From NCBI GenBank assembly GCA_934541115.1, contig CAKTDF010000002.1, forward strand, positions 1-64,000: a stretch of 64,000 bases of DNA, in the 5' to 3' direction. This document shows positions 8,356 to 16,644 of this stretch, piece by piece; position 1 is the first letter of the stretch; the number at the start of each line of letters is the position of its first letter. The notes under the pieces are model-generated. The model did not search any database and had not been told where the DNA came from. It saw only the letters and a program-made list of their open reading frames with translations. Made by a program: the position numbers and the translations under genes. Origin of the DNA: an uncultured Eubacteriales bacterium. Lineage in GTDB: Bacteria > Bacillota > Clostridia > Oscillospirales > Acutalibacteraceae.

Positions 8356-10425
8356 ATGAGTTATAAAATTCTTTCAAGTCCAATGAAAATCGGTAACGTT
8401 GAAATCAAAAACCGTGTTGTTCTTCCGCCGATGCTCATGGGCTTCGGTCAGTTTGACGGAAAGCCTACCGAAAAAATGATGAATTACTACGAGGAACGTG
8501 CAAAGGGCGGAGCAGGTCTGATTATGACCGAGATTACTCGCGTCAATGATGTCAACGGTGCAGCAGCTTTTGCTCAGCTTGCTGTCAGTCACGATTACCA
8601 CATCAAACCCCTTGCGGAAATGGCGAAAAGGATCCAGCGGCACGGTGCAAAGTTTTTTGTTCAGCTTCATCATCCAGGACGGCAAAATGTCGGTCTGCTT
8701 GTGGGTACAGTTCCGCTTTCGATAAAGGCTGAGCGGTTGACAAAGGGTATTTACGGAAAGTTGCTTTATAAGTTGACTCCGGCGGTTGGACCAACACTCC
8801 TAAAACATGACATTGTTCCGTCATCTGTTGCCCCTTCAAAATGTCCGCCCGCATATTTTGCCGCCGGAAGAGTCAGAGCACTCAGCCACAAAGAAATTAA
8901 AGAGCTTGAACAGCAGTTTGTTGACGGTGCGGTTCGTGTTTTCAAAGCAGGCTGTGACGGTGTTGAGCTTCACTCGTCTCACGGTTACCTGCTTCAGCAG
9001 TTCCTCAGTCCCGTTACCAATCAGCGCACAGATGAATACGGCGGTTCTCTTGAAAACAGAATGAGATTCATTCTGAATATTATCCACGGTATCAAAACGG
9101 AGTGCGGAAAGAATTTTCCTATCATTGTCCGCCTGACCGTTGACGAATGCTACTCAATGATAGGAGAACCCGGTAAGGGATATGACCTTAAGACAGGCGT
9201 AGAAATAGCAAAGCGGCTTGAGCAGGCAGGAGTTGACGCGATTGATGTTTCTTCTGCCGGCTATGATACTTTCAACTATTGGCTTGAACCGGTTTCCTTT
9301 GAACCCGGTTGGCGCAAATATATGGCAAAGGCCGTTAAAGAGGCTGTTTCGATTCCGGTGCTCGCCGCAAATTTAATCCGTTCTCCGGAACAGGCAGAAA
9401 AACAGCTTGAAGAAGGCTGCCAAGACTTCGTCTGCCTCGGAAGACCTCAGATTGCCGATCCGTACTGGACAAAAAAGGTTCTTGAGGGCGGAACTGTAAA
9501 GCGCTGCATTTGTTGTCTCAACTGCATTGAATCGATGCAGGAAAACGCATATATAGGCTATCACGGTGAATGCTCCGTTAATCCGTTTGTCGGTCATGAA
9601 GGAGAAAAGCTTGCTAAAAACGGCGGCAACTTGAAAGTGATTGTTGCCGGTGCTGGTCCTGCCGGACTCACTGTTTCCGATATCCTTGCACAAAGAGGAT
9701 TTGATGTGACGGTTTATGAAAAGAGTGACAGACCCGGCGGACAGATTAACCTTGCTGCGGTGCCTCCGGAAAAGGGCAAAATGGGCTGGTTTGTTGAAGA
9801 TGCTTATAAATCCTGCTGCGAGCACGGGGTGAAGTTTATTTTCAATCAAGCATTGACCGCTGAGATTGCCGCAGAAGAAAGGCCGTATAAGGTTATCTCA
9901 GCTGTAGGAAGTAACCCTGTCAATCCGAATTTCCCGGGCAATTATATGCCGGAAAATGTTTGCACGGCAGAGGATATTCTTTCCGGAAAGGTCTCATTTG
10001 AAAATTGCAATGTGGCTGTAATAGGTTCAGGCATGACAGGTCTTGAAACCGCTCACTATCTTACGGAACACGGTTGCTCTGTCAGCATAATTGAAATGGC
10101 AAACGAGCTTGCACCGGGAACATGGATGCAGCACAAAGATGATATTTTGCCAAAGCTTAAAAAGGCGGGAGCTTCATTTATGACCGGTGAAAAGCTCTGT
10201 GAAATAGGAAACGGCTTTATTGTTGCCGAAAACGTAAAAACAAAGCAAAAGGACAGAATCCGCTGTGACCGTGTTGTTTTGTCGCTCGGTTCAAGATCTG
10301 ACAAGAAACTCGCCGAAGAACTTGAAATGGCAGGAATCAGCGTTGTTTCAATAGGAGACTGCGGCAAAGTGGGCAAAATAGCCGATGCAACAAAGAGTGC
10401 ATACCAAGTTGCTGTGAGCTTATAA
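8356..10425 (+). CDS. NADH:flavin oxidoreductase, 2,4-dienoyl-CoA reductase/BaiCD-like
   Basis: A 689-residue three-part enzyme of the Old Yellow Enzyme/FadH family. Residues about 1-385 form the FMN TIM barrel (KNRVVLPPM at the start; HGYLLQQFLSP, NQRTDEYGGS active-site and flavin loops). A cysteine cluster follows (RCICCLNC and a later GECSVNP) that should hold a 4Fe-4S centre. The C-terminal part has FAD (AGAGPAGL) and NAD(P) (IGSGMTGLE) folds. Such enzymes reduce C=C bonds of enoates, dienoyl-CoAs or steroid-like enones. About 50 residues after HHPGRQN look like an insertion near the substrate pocket. The true substrate is unknown. Confidence 0.88.
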   Translation: MSYKILSSPMKIGNVEIKNRVVLPPMLMGFGQFDGKPTEKMMNYYEERAKGGAGLIMTEITRVNDVNGAAAFAQLAVSHDYHIKPLAEMAKRIQRHGAKFFVQLHHPGRQNVGLLVGTVPLSIKAERLTKGIYGKLLYKLTPAVGPTLLKHDIVPSSVAPSKCPPAYFAAGRVRALSHKEIKELEQQFVDGAVRVFKAGCDGVELHSSHGYLLQQFLSPVTNQRTDEYGGSLENRMRFILNIIHGIKTECGKNFPIIVRLTVDECYSMIGEPGKGYDLKTGVEIAKRLEQAGVDAIDVSSAGYDTFNYWLEPVSFEPGWRKYMAKAVKEAVSIPVLAANLIRSPEQAEKQLEEGCQDFVCLGRPQIADPYWTKKVLEGGTVKRCICCLNCIESMQENAYIGYHGECSVNPFVGHEGEKLAKNGGNLKVIVAGAGPAGLTVSDILAQRGFDVTVYEKSDRPGGQINLAAVPPEKGKMGWFVEDAYKSCCEHGVKFIFNQALTAEIAAEERPYKVISAVGSNPVNPNFPGNYMPENVCTAEDILSGKVSFENCNVAVIGSGMTGLETAHYLTEHGCSVSIIEMANELAPGTWMQHKDDILPKLKKAGASFMTGEKLCEIGNGFIVAENVKTKQKDRIRCDRVVLSLGSRSDKKLAEELEMAGISVVSIGDCGKVGKIADATKSAYQVAVSL

Positions 10426-10455
10426 TATAAAACACATCAAAAATCATTTCGATTG

Positions 10456-10484
10456 TTGACAAGGCATTTTTGTTGTGATAAAAT
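10456..10484 (+). promoter_or_regulatory. Sigma-A promoter for the guaB-metF-metH operon
   Basis: TTGACA at 10456-10461 and TAAAAT at 10479-10484 are separated by 17 bases. The start codon is 78 bases further, leaving room for a structured leader. Confidence 0.82.
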
Positions 10485-10498
10485 TCAGTAAATCATAC

Positions 10499-10529
10499 GC
10501 CGTGCCTTGCAGTTTCTGCAAGGCTCGGC
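10499..10529 (+). promoter_or_regulatory. Strong hairpin in the guaB leader
   Basis: The arms 10499-10512 and 10516-10529 pair over 14 positions with one T-T mismatch and a TTT loop (core GCCTTGCAG/CTGCAAGGC). No T-tract follows, so it is not a standard terminator. It lies between the promoter and the ribosome site GGAGG at 10552-10556. Leader attenuation, mRNA protection or a protein site are all possible. Confidence 0.65.
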
Positions 10530-10562
10530 TATTTCAAAATCTATTGATGCCGGAGGTATGTT

Positions 10563-12068
10563 ATGGCTTTTTTTATCAATGAACCTTCACACACTTTCAA
10601 TGAATATCTGCTTATACCCGGTTACTCGTCTGACAAATGCATTCCTGCGAACGTCAGCCTTAAAACGCCGCTTGTGCGCTTCAAAAAGGGTGAGGAGTCA
10701 TCAATAACAATGAATATACCCATGGTATCCGCCATTATGCAGTCGGTTTCTGGCGACAGGCTCGCTGTTGCGCTTGCAAAAGAGGGCGGTGTTTCTTTTA
10801 TTTATGGCTCACAGACGATTGAAGATGAAGCCGCAATGGTTTTAAAGGCAAAGAATCATAAAGCCGGCTTTGTCACGAGCGATTCAAATGTCGCGCCGAC
10901 GGCAACTCTTTCGGATATAATAGCCTTGAAAGAAAGTACCGGTCATTCGACTGTTGCCGTAACAGATGACGGAACAGAAAAGGGCAAGCTTCTCGGCATA
11001 GTTACAAGCCGTGATTACCGTATCAGCAGAATGAGCGGCGACACAAAGGTTGGCGAATTCATGACGCCGTTTGAAAAGCTTGTTTATGCAAAAGAAGGGA
11101 CAAGCCTCAAGGAAGCAAACGATATAATTTGGGATAATAAGCTTAATGCTCTGCCGATTATTGATGAAGAGCAGAGACTTTGCCATTTTGTTTTCAGAAA
11201 AGACTATGATTCGCACAAGATGAATCCGAATGAATTGCTTGATTCCAATAAGCGCTATGTTGTCGGTGCCGGCATCAATACCCGCGATTACGCAGAAAGA
11301 GTTCCGGCGTTGATTGCCGCCGGTGCAGATGTACTTTGCATCGATTCCTCTGAGGGTTTTTCCGAGTGGCAGAGACTTACCATAAAATGGATTCGTGAGC
11401 ATTACGGCGAAAGCGTAAAGGTCGGAGCGGGCAACGTTGTTGACGCAGACGGTTTTCGTTTTCTTGCCGAGTGTGGCGCGGATTTTATTAAAGTAGGTAT
11501 TGGCGGAGGTTCAATCTGTATTACGCGCGAAACAAAGGGTATCGGTCGCGGACAAGCCACTGCACTCATTGATGTTTGCAAGGCAAGAGATGAGTATTTT
11601 GAAGAAACGGGAATTTATGTTCCCGTTTGCTCAGACGGCGGAATTGTTTATGATCACCATATCACACTTGCACTTGCAATGGGTGCGGACTTTGTAATGC
11701 TTGGAAGATATTTTGCACGCTTTGATGAAAGTCCTACAAATAAAATCAGTATCGGCGGAACTTATATGAAAGAATACTGGGGCGAAGGCTCTGCGAGAGC
11801 GAGAAACTGGCAGCGCTATGACCTCGGCGGAGACAAAAAGCTTTCTTTTGAAGAAGGCGTTGACTCGTATGTTCCGTACGCCGGAAGCTTAAAGGACAAC
11901 GTTGCCATTTCACTTTCAAAGGTTAGGTCCACTATGTGTAACTGCGGTGCGCTTTCAATCCCGGAGCTTCAGCAAAAAGCTAAGATTACCCTTGTTTCGG
12001 CAACGAGCATTGTTGAGGGCGGTGCACATGACGTAATTCAAAAGGACAAAACCGGTGTAATCAAATAA
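10563..12068 (+). CDS. guaB: IMP dehydrogenase, Tritrichomonas foetus-like type
   Basis: The enzyme oxidises IMP to XMP with NAD+, the committed step of GMP synthesis. The 501-residue chain has a TIM barrel interrupted by a CBS pair (about 105-220). The catalytic loop [10 protein letters not shown] places Cys at residue 319 and Lys at 310; the mobile flap QRYDLGG gives Arg418-Tyr419, and Glu is at 431. These numbers and the [13 protein letters not shown] and [15 protein letters not shown] segments match my memory of the protozoan Tritrichomonas foetus enzyme rather than the usual bacterial form (GPGSICTTR, GMGS). The first gene of an operon with metF, 19 bases apart. Confidence 0.92.
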   Translation: MAFFINEPSHTFNEYLLIPGYSSDKCIPANVSLKTPLVRFKKGEESSITMNIPMVSAIMQSVSGDRLAVALAKEGGVSFIYGSQTIEDEAAMVLKAKNHKAGFVTSDSNVAPTATLSDIIALKESTGHSTVAVTDDGTEKGKLLGIVTSRDYRISRMSGDTKVGEFMTPFEKLVYAKEGTSLKEANDIIWDNKLNALPIIDEEQRLCHFVFRKDYDSHKMNPNELLDSNKRYVVGAGINTRDYAERVPALIAAGADVLCIDSSEGFSEWQRLTIKWIREHYGESVKVGAGNVVDADGFRFLAECGADFIKVGIGGGSICITRETKGIGRGQATALIDVCKARDEYFEETGIYVPVCSDGGIVYDHHITLALAMGADFVMLGRYFARFDESPTNKISIGGTYMKEYWGEGSARARNWQRYDLGGDKKLSFEEGVDSYVPYAGSLKDNVAISLSKVRSTMCNCGALSIPELQQKAKITLVSATSIVEGGAHDVIQKDKTGVIK

Positions 12069-12087
12069 TCAGCAAAGCGGTGATATT

Positions 12088-12975
12088 GTGAAAATTTCCG
12101 ATATTTTGAACGATAACAGACCGTCAGTTTCGTTTGAAGTTTTTCCTCCAAAGAAGAGAACTTCACTTGAGAGTGTTGAAAAAGCGGTCAAAGAAATTGC
12201 CGCACTCAAACCTGCCTTTATGAGTGTTACTTACGGTGCAGGCGGCGGCACGAGCGAGTACACGCTTGATATTGCAAAAACAATAAAAAAATGCTACGGT
12301 GTGGAAACTCTTGAGCATTTGACATGCGCTTCCTCATCTAAAGAAATTGTTGAACATCAGATTAAAGCGATTAAGCAAAGCGGAGTTGAAAATATACTTG
12401 CTCTTCGCGGCGATGTGCCTGCAGATATGCTTGACTGCGACAGAAGTGCATGGGATTATCAGCACGCAACCGAACTTATTGCTCAAGTTAAGGAAATATA
12501 TCCCGAATGCTGCGTGGGCGCTGCCTGCTATCCGGAAATTCATCCGGAAAGCAAGAACAGCAGCGAAGACATTAAGTATTTAAAAGCTAAAGTTTCGGCC
12601 GGCTGCGAGTTCTTTACAACACAGATGTTTTTTGACAACAGCTTGCTCTACAGCTTTTTATACCGTCTGCGCGAATCCGGCGTAACTGTTCCTGTTGTTG
12701 CCGGAATTATGCCCATTACCAGAGCGTCGCAGGTGGAGCAGGCTATAAAGCTTTCAGGCTGCCACGTTCCGCAACGTTTTAAGAGCATCGTTGACAGATT
12801 TGGTTCTGATCCCGACGCTATGAAACAAGCCGGTATTGCATATGCAACAGATCAGATAATAGACCTCTTTGCAAACGGTGTGAGCAATGTTCATGTCTAT
12901 TCGATGAACAAGCCCGATGTTGCTGAGGGAATATATCGGAATTTATCAAATATTTTGGGCAAAACATATGAATGA
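12088..12975 (+). CDS. metF: Methylenetetrahydrofolate reductase
   Basis: A 295-residue flavoprotein of the MetF family that reduces 5,10-methylene-THF to 5-methyl-THF, the methyl donor for methionine synthase. The N-terminal PSVSFEVFPPKK and later MSVTYGAGG segments are characteristic, as is the FFTTQMFFDN block near 170. Starts with GTG at 12088 after a weak ribosome site. Its stop overlaps the next start by 8 bases and metH follows, so the folate and cobalamin steps are coupled in one transcript. No separate zinc-binding partner subunit (MetV) is seen, although the next small protein could be mistaken for one. Confidence 0.93.
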   Translation: MKISDILNDNRPSVSFEVFPPKKRTSLESVEKAVKEIAALKPAFMSVTYGAGGGTSEYTLDIAKTIKKCYGVETLEHLTCASSSKEIVEHQIKAIKQSGVENILALRGDVPADMLDCDRSAWDYQHATELIAQVKEIYPECCVGAACYPEIHPESKNSSEDIKYLKAKVSAGCEFFTTQMFFDNSLLYSFLYRLRESGVTVPVVAGIMPITRASQVEQAIKLSGCHVPQRFKSIVDRFGSDPDAMKQAGIAYATDQIIDLFANGVSNVHVYSMNKPDVAEGIYRNLSNILGKTYE

Positions 12976-13570
12976 AGTGTTTGTTAAAATATATAAAAGT
13001 ATACCTGTGAACCGTCGCGAGGTTTTTCGATACATGTCATGCGGTCAGCCTGATAAGACGACCGAAAAACTTCTTGATTTGTGTATTGCGGAGAGTGAAA
13101 GCGAGCTGTCATACAAGGTCAGTTATTCATTCTTTAATATTTTCGCCAATGGTGATGAGCTTGAATTGGGATTTGCAAGAACAAAAAGCCATGCTCTTTC
13201 AGTCAATCTCAGAGGCTGCGGCAGAATAATTGTTTTTGCTGCAACGGTCGGGCACGGACTTGACAGGTTGATTAAAAAAGAAGCTCTTTTGTCACCGGCC
13301 AAGGCACTTTGTCTTCAGGCACTCGGAAGTGAGCGTGTTGAAAGTCTTTGCGACGCTTTCAACAAAGACATTAAAGCAGATTTTGAAAAACAGGGATTCA
13401 AATTGAAACCGAGATTCAGCCCGGGGTACGGTGATTTGTCTATTGAGATTCAAAGAGACTTGTTACCTGCGCTTGACAGCGCAAAACTGCTTGGAGTAAG
13501 TCTCGGAGATAATCTCATGATGTCACCTTCAAAATCTGTTACGGCTATTATCGGCATATGTGATAAGTAA
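12968..13570 (+). CDS. Methionine synthase activation-domain protein (free-standing)
   Basis: This 200-residue protein matches the vitamin B12-dependent methionine synthase activation domain: the RFSPGYGDLSIEIQ segment (about 156-169) is the SAM-binding signature RxxPGYG, and the C-terminal LGVSLGDNLMMSPSKSV block is also typical. In classic MetH the domain is fused at the C terminus and donates a methyl group from SAM with an electron to rescue oxidised cob(II)alamin. Here MetH at 13594 lacks it, so this protein probably supplies the function in trans. The ATG at 12968 overlaps metF by 8 bases. Confidence 0.87.
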   Translation: MNEVFVKIYKSIPVNRREVFRYMSCGQPDKTTEKLLDLCIAESESELSYKVSYSFFNIFANGDELELGFARTKSHALSVNLRGCGRIIVFAATVGHGLDRLIKKEALLSPAKALCLQALGSERVESLCDAFNKDIKADFEKQGFKLKPRFSPGYGDLSIEIQRDLLPALDSAKLLGVSLGDNLMMSPSKSVTAIIGICDK

Positions 13571-13593
13571 TTTACCGAAAAGGGAGTGTGTTT

Positions 13594-16008
13594 GTGGGTG
13601 TTCTTGATTTATTAAAGAGTCAAAGATTGTATCTTGACGGCGGATTTGGTACTTTCCTTCAAAAAGAGGGATTAAAACCCGGCGAACACACGGAAAGTTG
13701 GAATATATCACACCCGGCTGTTGTTCAAAATGTACACAGAAAGTACTATGACGCCGGCAGCAATATAGTTTGCGCAAATACGTTCGGCGCGAACAGTTTG
13801 AACTTTTCAGATAATGAGCTTGAAGCTATTATTAAAGCCGCGTTTGAAAATGTACGCTCCGCCGCAGAACAATCTTTTGGTAAACAGGAGAAATTTTCCG
13901 CACTCGATATAGGTCCTCTAGGAAAGCTTTTAAAACCGTTTGGAGACTTTGATTTTGAAGACGCTGTTTCGGTGTTTGCAAAAACTGTCAGACTCGGTGT
14001 AAAGTACGGCGCCGATCTCATAGTCATTGAAACTATGAACGATTCGTATGAAACAAAGGCTGCTTTGCTTGCTGTCAAGGAGAACAGTACGCTCCCTGTT
14101 TTTGTTACCAATGCATACTCGGAAGACGGAAAACTTATGACCGGAGCAACACCGGAAGCGATGGTTGCCATGCTTGAAGGTATGGGAGCCGATGCGATCG
14201 GTGCGAACTGTTCGCTTGGACCCAAGCAGCTTGAGTCGGTTGCAAAAAAGATTATTAAAGCGGCATCTGTTCCGGTAATTATGAAACCAAACGCCGGAAT
14301 GCCGAAAAGCGTTGACGGCAAAACCGTTTTTGATGTAAATGCCGGAGATTTTTCCGATGAAATGGTAAAATTTGCCATGCTCGAAGTAAATGTTCTTGGC
14401 GGCTGCTGCGGAACAGATGATGAATATATACGTCTGCTTGTTCAAAAAACAAAGTATCTTCCTTTTACACCGAACAGCGAAAAGAAGTTTACTGTCGTCT
14501 CGTCTTACACCCATGCGGTGACTTTTGGAGCGCGACCTGTTTTGATTGGTGAAAGAATCAATCCAACGGGCAAAAACCGCTTTAAACAGGCACTTTTAGA
14601 AAATGATATAGGCTATATTTTGCGCGAAGGTCTCTCCGAACAGCAAAGCGGAGCACATGTCCTTGACGTCAACGTCGGAATACCCGGAATTGATGAAGCG
14701 GATATGCTCAAAAGAGCGGTTTTTGAACTTCAAAGTATAATTGATTTGCCGATGCAGCTTGACACCTCTGATATAATTGCAATGGAGGGAGCATTAAGGC
14801 TTTATAACGGTAAAGCTATGATAAATTCCGTCAATGGAAAAGAAGAAAGCATGAGAGCCGTTTTTCCGCTTGTCAAAAAATACGGTGGTGTTGTGGTTGC
14901 TCTCACGCTTGACGAAAACGGTATTCCCAAAACGGTTGATGAAAGAGTCAGGATTGCCGAAAAGATTCTTCGAGTTGCTGCTGAATACGGAATAAAGCGT
15001 AAAGACATTGTTTTTGATACTCTTGCAATGGCAGTCAGCGCGGAACCCTTTGCTGCGCAAACAACACTGGGGGCATTGAAAACAATTCGAGAAGAGCTTT
15101 GCTGCAATACTGTTCTCGGTGTTTCAAATGTTTCGTTCGGACTGCCGAACAGGGGAGCGCTCAATGCTTCGTTCTTCCTGCTGGCACTTGAAAACGGTCT
15201 TTCCGCCGGAATAATCAATCCGCTGAGCCGCGACATGATGTCCGCTTATAAAAACTATTGCGCTCTCAAAGGCTTTGACGAAGGCTTTTTTGAGTATATT
15301 GATTTTTGCTCAAACGTTGATGCACCGATGAACGATAATGCCGCGTCTTTTCAGCAATCTGAACAAAGTATTGCCGAACGTTTGAAAGTAGCAATTAAAA
15401 AAGGTCTTAAAGGTAATTCCTCAGAGCTTTGCAAAACACTGCTTGGCGAAACTGACGGACTTGAAATTGTCAATAACATTATTATCCCTGCTCTTGATGA
15501 GGTCGGAAAAGGATTTGAACAAAAGAAAATATATTTGCCGCAGCTTCTTATGAGCGCTGAGGCGGCGAAATGCGCTTTTGAGCAGATCAAGCTTTCCTCA
15601 AAAGATAGCACAGCTTCTTCAAAAGTCGGGTTTCCTGTTGTTCTTGCAACCGTCAAGGGTGACGTTCACGACATTGGAAAAAACATTGTTAAGCTGCTTT
15701 TGGAAAACTACGGTTATGATGTTCTCGACCTCGGAAAAGATGTTCCAAAAGAAAAGGTCGCCGAGGCTGTTTGTCGGTCAAATGCTCCGATTGCAGGCTT
15801 GAGTGCTTTGATGACGACGACCGTTCCGGCAATGGAGGAGACAATTGAGCTGCTGAGAAAAGAAGCGCCGGGCTGCAAAGTCGTTGTCGGCGGTGCTGTC
15901 CTTACAGAGGAATATGCTCAAAAAATCGGTGCGGATAAATATTCCGCCGACGCAATGGAAACAGTAAGATATGCAGAACGTCTGCGTATGGATATAAACG
16001 GTCGGTAA
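13594..16008 (+). CDS. metH: Cobalamin-dependent methionine synthase without activation domain
   Basis: Transfers a methyl group from 5-methyl-THF to homocysteine through cobalamin. Of about 804 residues, 1-285 form the zinc homocysteine barrel (GANCS and GGCCGT supply Cys ligands), about 310-575 the pterin barrel (GERINPTGKNRF start), then the cap helix bundle and cobalamin domain with the DVHDIG motif followed by KNIVKLLLENYGYDV. The chain stops there, so the SAM-binding reactivation domain is missing and is encoded by the preceding gene. GTG at 13594 lies 7 bases after GGGAG; GTG at 13588 is too close. Confidence 0.94.
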   Translation: MGVLDLLKSQRLYLDGGFGTFLQKEGLKPGEHTESWNISHPAVVQNVHRKYYDAGSNIVCANTFGANSLNFSDNELEAIIKAAFENVRSAAEQSFGKQEKFSALDIGPLGKLLKPFGDFDFEDAVSVFAKTVRLGVKYGADLIVIETMNDSYETKAALLAVKENSTLPVFVTNAYSEDGKLMTGATPEAMVAMLEGMGADAIGANCSLGPKQLESVAKKIIKAASVPVIMKPNAGMPKSVDGKTVFDVNAGDFSDEMVKFAMLEVNVLGGCCGTDDEYIRLLVQKTKYLPFTPNSEKKFTVVSSYTHAVTFGARPVLIGERINPTGKNRFKQALLENDIGYILREGLSEQQSGAHVLDVNVGIPGIDEADMLKRAVFELQSIIDLPMQLDTSDIIAMEGALRLYNGKAMINSVNGKEESMRAVFPLVKKYGGVVVALTLDENGIPKTVDERVRIAEKILRVAAEYGIKRKDIVFDTLAMAVSAEPFAAQTTLGALKTIREELCCNTVLGVSNVSFGLPNRGALNASFFLLALENGLSAGIINPLSRDMMSAYKNYCALKGFDEGFFEYIDFCSNVDAPMNDNAASFQQSEQSIAERLKVAIKKGLKGNSSELCKTLLGETDGLEIVNNIIIPALDEVGKGFEQKKIYLPQLLMSAEAAKCAFEQIKLSSKDSTASSKVGFPVVLATVKGDVHDIGKNIVKLLLENYGYDVLDLGKDVPKEKVAEAVCRSNAPIAGLSALMTTTVPAMEETIELLRKEAPGCKVVVGGAVLTEEYAQKIGADKYSADAMETVRYAERLRMDINGR

Positions 16009-16071
16009 CTGCCGGGATTTTGTGCCTGGGCAGATTGACTGCCGAAAAATGAATTGAAAAGAGGTTTAATT

Positions 16072-16380
16072 ATGGAGATCACTCTGACAAAGGATAATTT
16101 TGATGAAGTTGTAATGAAAAGCGAACAGCCTGTGCTGATTGACTTTTGGGCAACGTGGTGCGGACCTTGCATGATGGTCTCGCCGATAATTGAAGAAATC
16201 GCCAAAGAACACGATGAAATTACCGTTTGCAAGGTCAACGTTGACGAAGAGCCGGAACTTGCGGAAAAGTTTGAAGTCAGGTTCATTCCGATGCTTGTTG
16301 CAATCAAGGGCGGTAAAATCGTCAACTCAACAACGGGCTACCACGAAAAGGAAGAAATTCTTGCACTTCTGGAGGGCTGA
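16072..16380 (+). CDS. trxA: Thioredoxin
   Basis: A 102-residue cytosolic thioredoxin with the WCGPC active site (Cys30 and Cys33), the FWATW lead-in and the cis-proline RFIPML segment. It reduces disulfides in client proteins. The ATG at 16072 follows AGAGG with normal spacing; an earlier in-frame codon is not used. The next gene, 2 bases downstream, is a ferredoxin-thioredoxin-reductase-like protein, suggesting that this thioredoxin is reduced by ferredoxin rather than NADPH. The position at the end of the metH operon also hints at a role in keeping methionine synthase or its partners reduced. Confidence 0.95.
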   Translation: MEITLTKDNFDEVVMKSEQPVLIDFWATWCGPCMMVSPIIEEIAKEHDEITVCKVNVDEEPELAEKFEVRFIPMLVAIKGGKIVNSTTGYHEKEEILALLEG

Positions 16381-16382
16381 CA

Positions 16383-16580
16383 ATGAAGATTCGGCTCAAT
16401 GAAAACACAAAGGTCGTAGAAACCGTCAAAGAGGGACTCAAAAGAACAGGCGGATATTGCCCATGCATACGTGAACAAAATGAGGACACTAAGTGTATGT
16501 GTAAGGACTTTCGCGAAAAAGTTAAGGATCCGAATTTTGAGGGTTATTGCCACTGTATGCTTTATTACAAAGAAAAATAA
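16383..16580 (+). CDS. Ferredoxin:thioredoxin reductase catalytic chain-like protein
   Basis: A 65-residue protein with three CxC pairs: CPC at 26-28, CMC at 38-40 and CHC at 56-58, ending CHCMLY, which is the hallmark of the FTR catalytic subunit that carries a 4Fe-4S cluster next to a redox-active disulfide. In plants and cyanobacteria, as I remember, the pattern is CPC-x16-CPC-x8-CHC. Here the gaps are 9 and 15, so the outer pairs keep the same distance while the middle pair is shifted. No FTR variable subunit gene is adjacent. It is the last gene of the operon, beside thioredoxin. Confidence 0.78.
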   Translation: MKIRLNENTKVVETVKEGLKRTGGYCPCIREQNEDTKCMCKDFREKVKDPNFEGYCHCMLYYKEK

Positions 16581-16620
16581 ACAAAAGAGACAGGCTAAAA
16601 ATGCGCCTGTCTCTTTTGTT
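16580..16620 (+). terminator. Bidirectional terminator between the metH operon and the ABC operon
   Basis: AACAAAAGAGACAGGC at 16580-16595 is the exact complement of 16605-16620, a 16-base perfect stem with A/T-rich ends. The T-rich sequence on each side lets it serve the plus-strand operon and also the minus-strand permease gene that ends at 16645. Confidence 0.88.
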
Positions 16621-16644
16621 TTGATATGTGATTGGGAGAGTCGG

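Noticed and set aside
10426..10562. Purine riboswitch before guaB
   Set aside because: The leader contains a single long hairpin, but I do not see the three-way junction or conserved loop sequences of purine riboswitches.
10884..11402. 172-codon open frame on the minus strand
   Set aside because: Antisense to guaB across the CBS and barrel region; no supporting signals.
12069..13593. SAM, cobalamin or T-box riboswitch for the metF/metH genes
   Set aside because: The genes overlap or are separated by only short gaps, and there is no room or recognisable conserved box for a riboswitch.
13746..14378. 210-codon open frame on the minus strand
   Set aside because: Opposite to metH, whose domains are continuous there; low-complexity serine-rich translation typical of antisense shadows.
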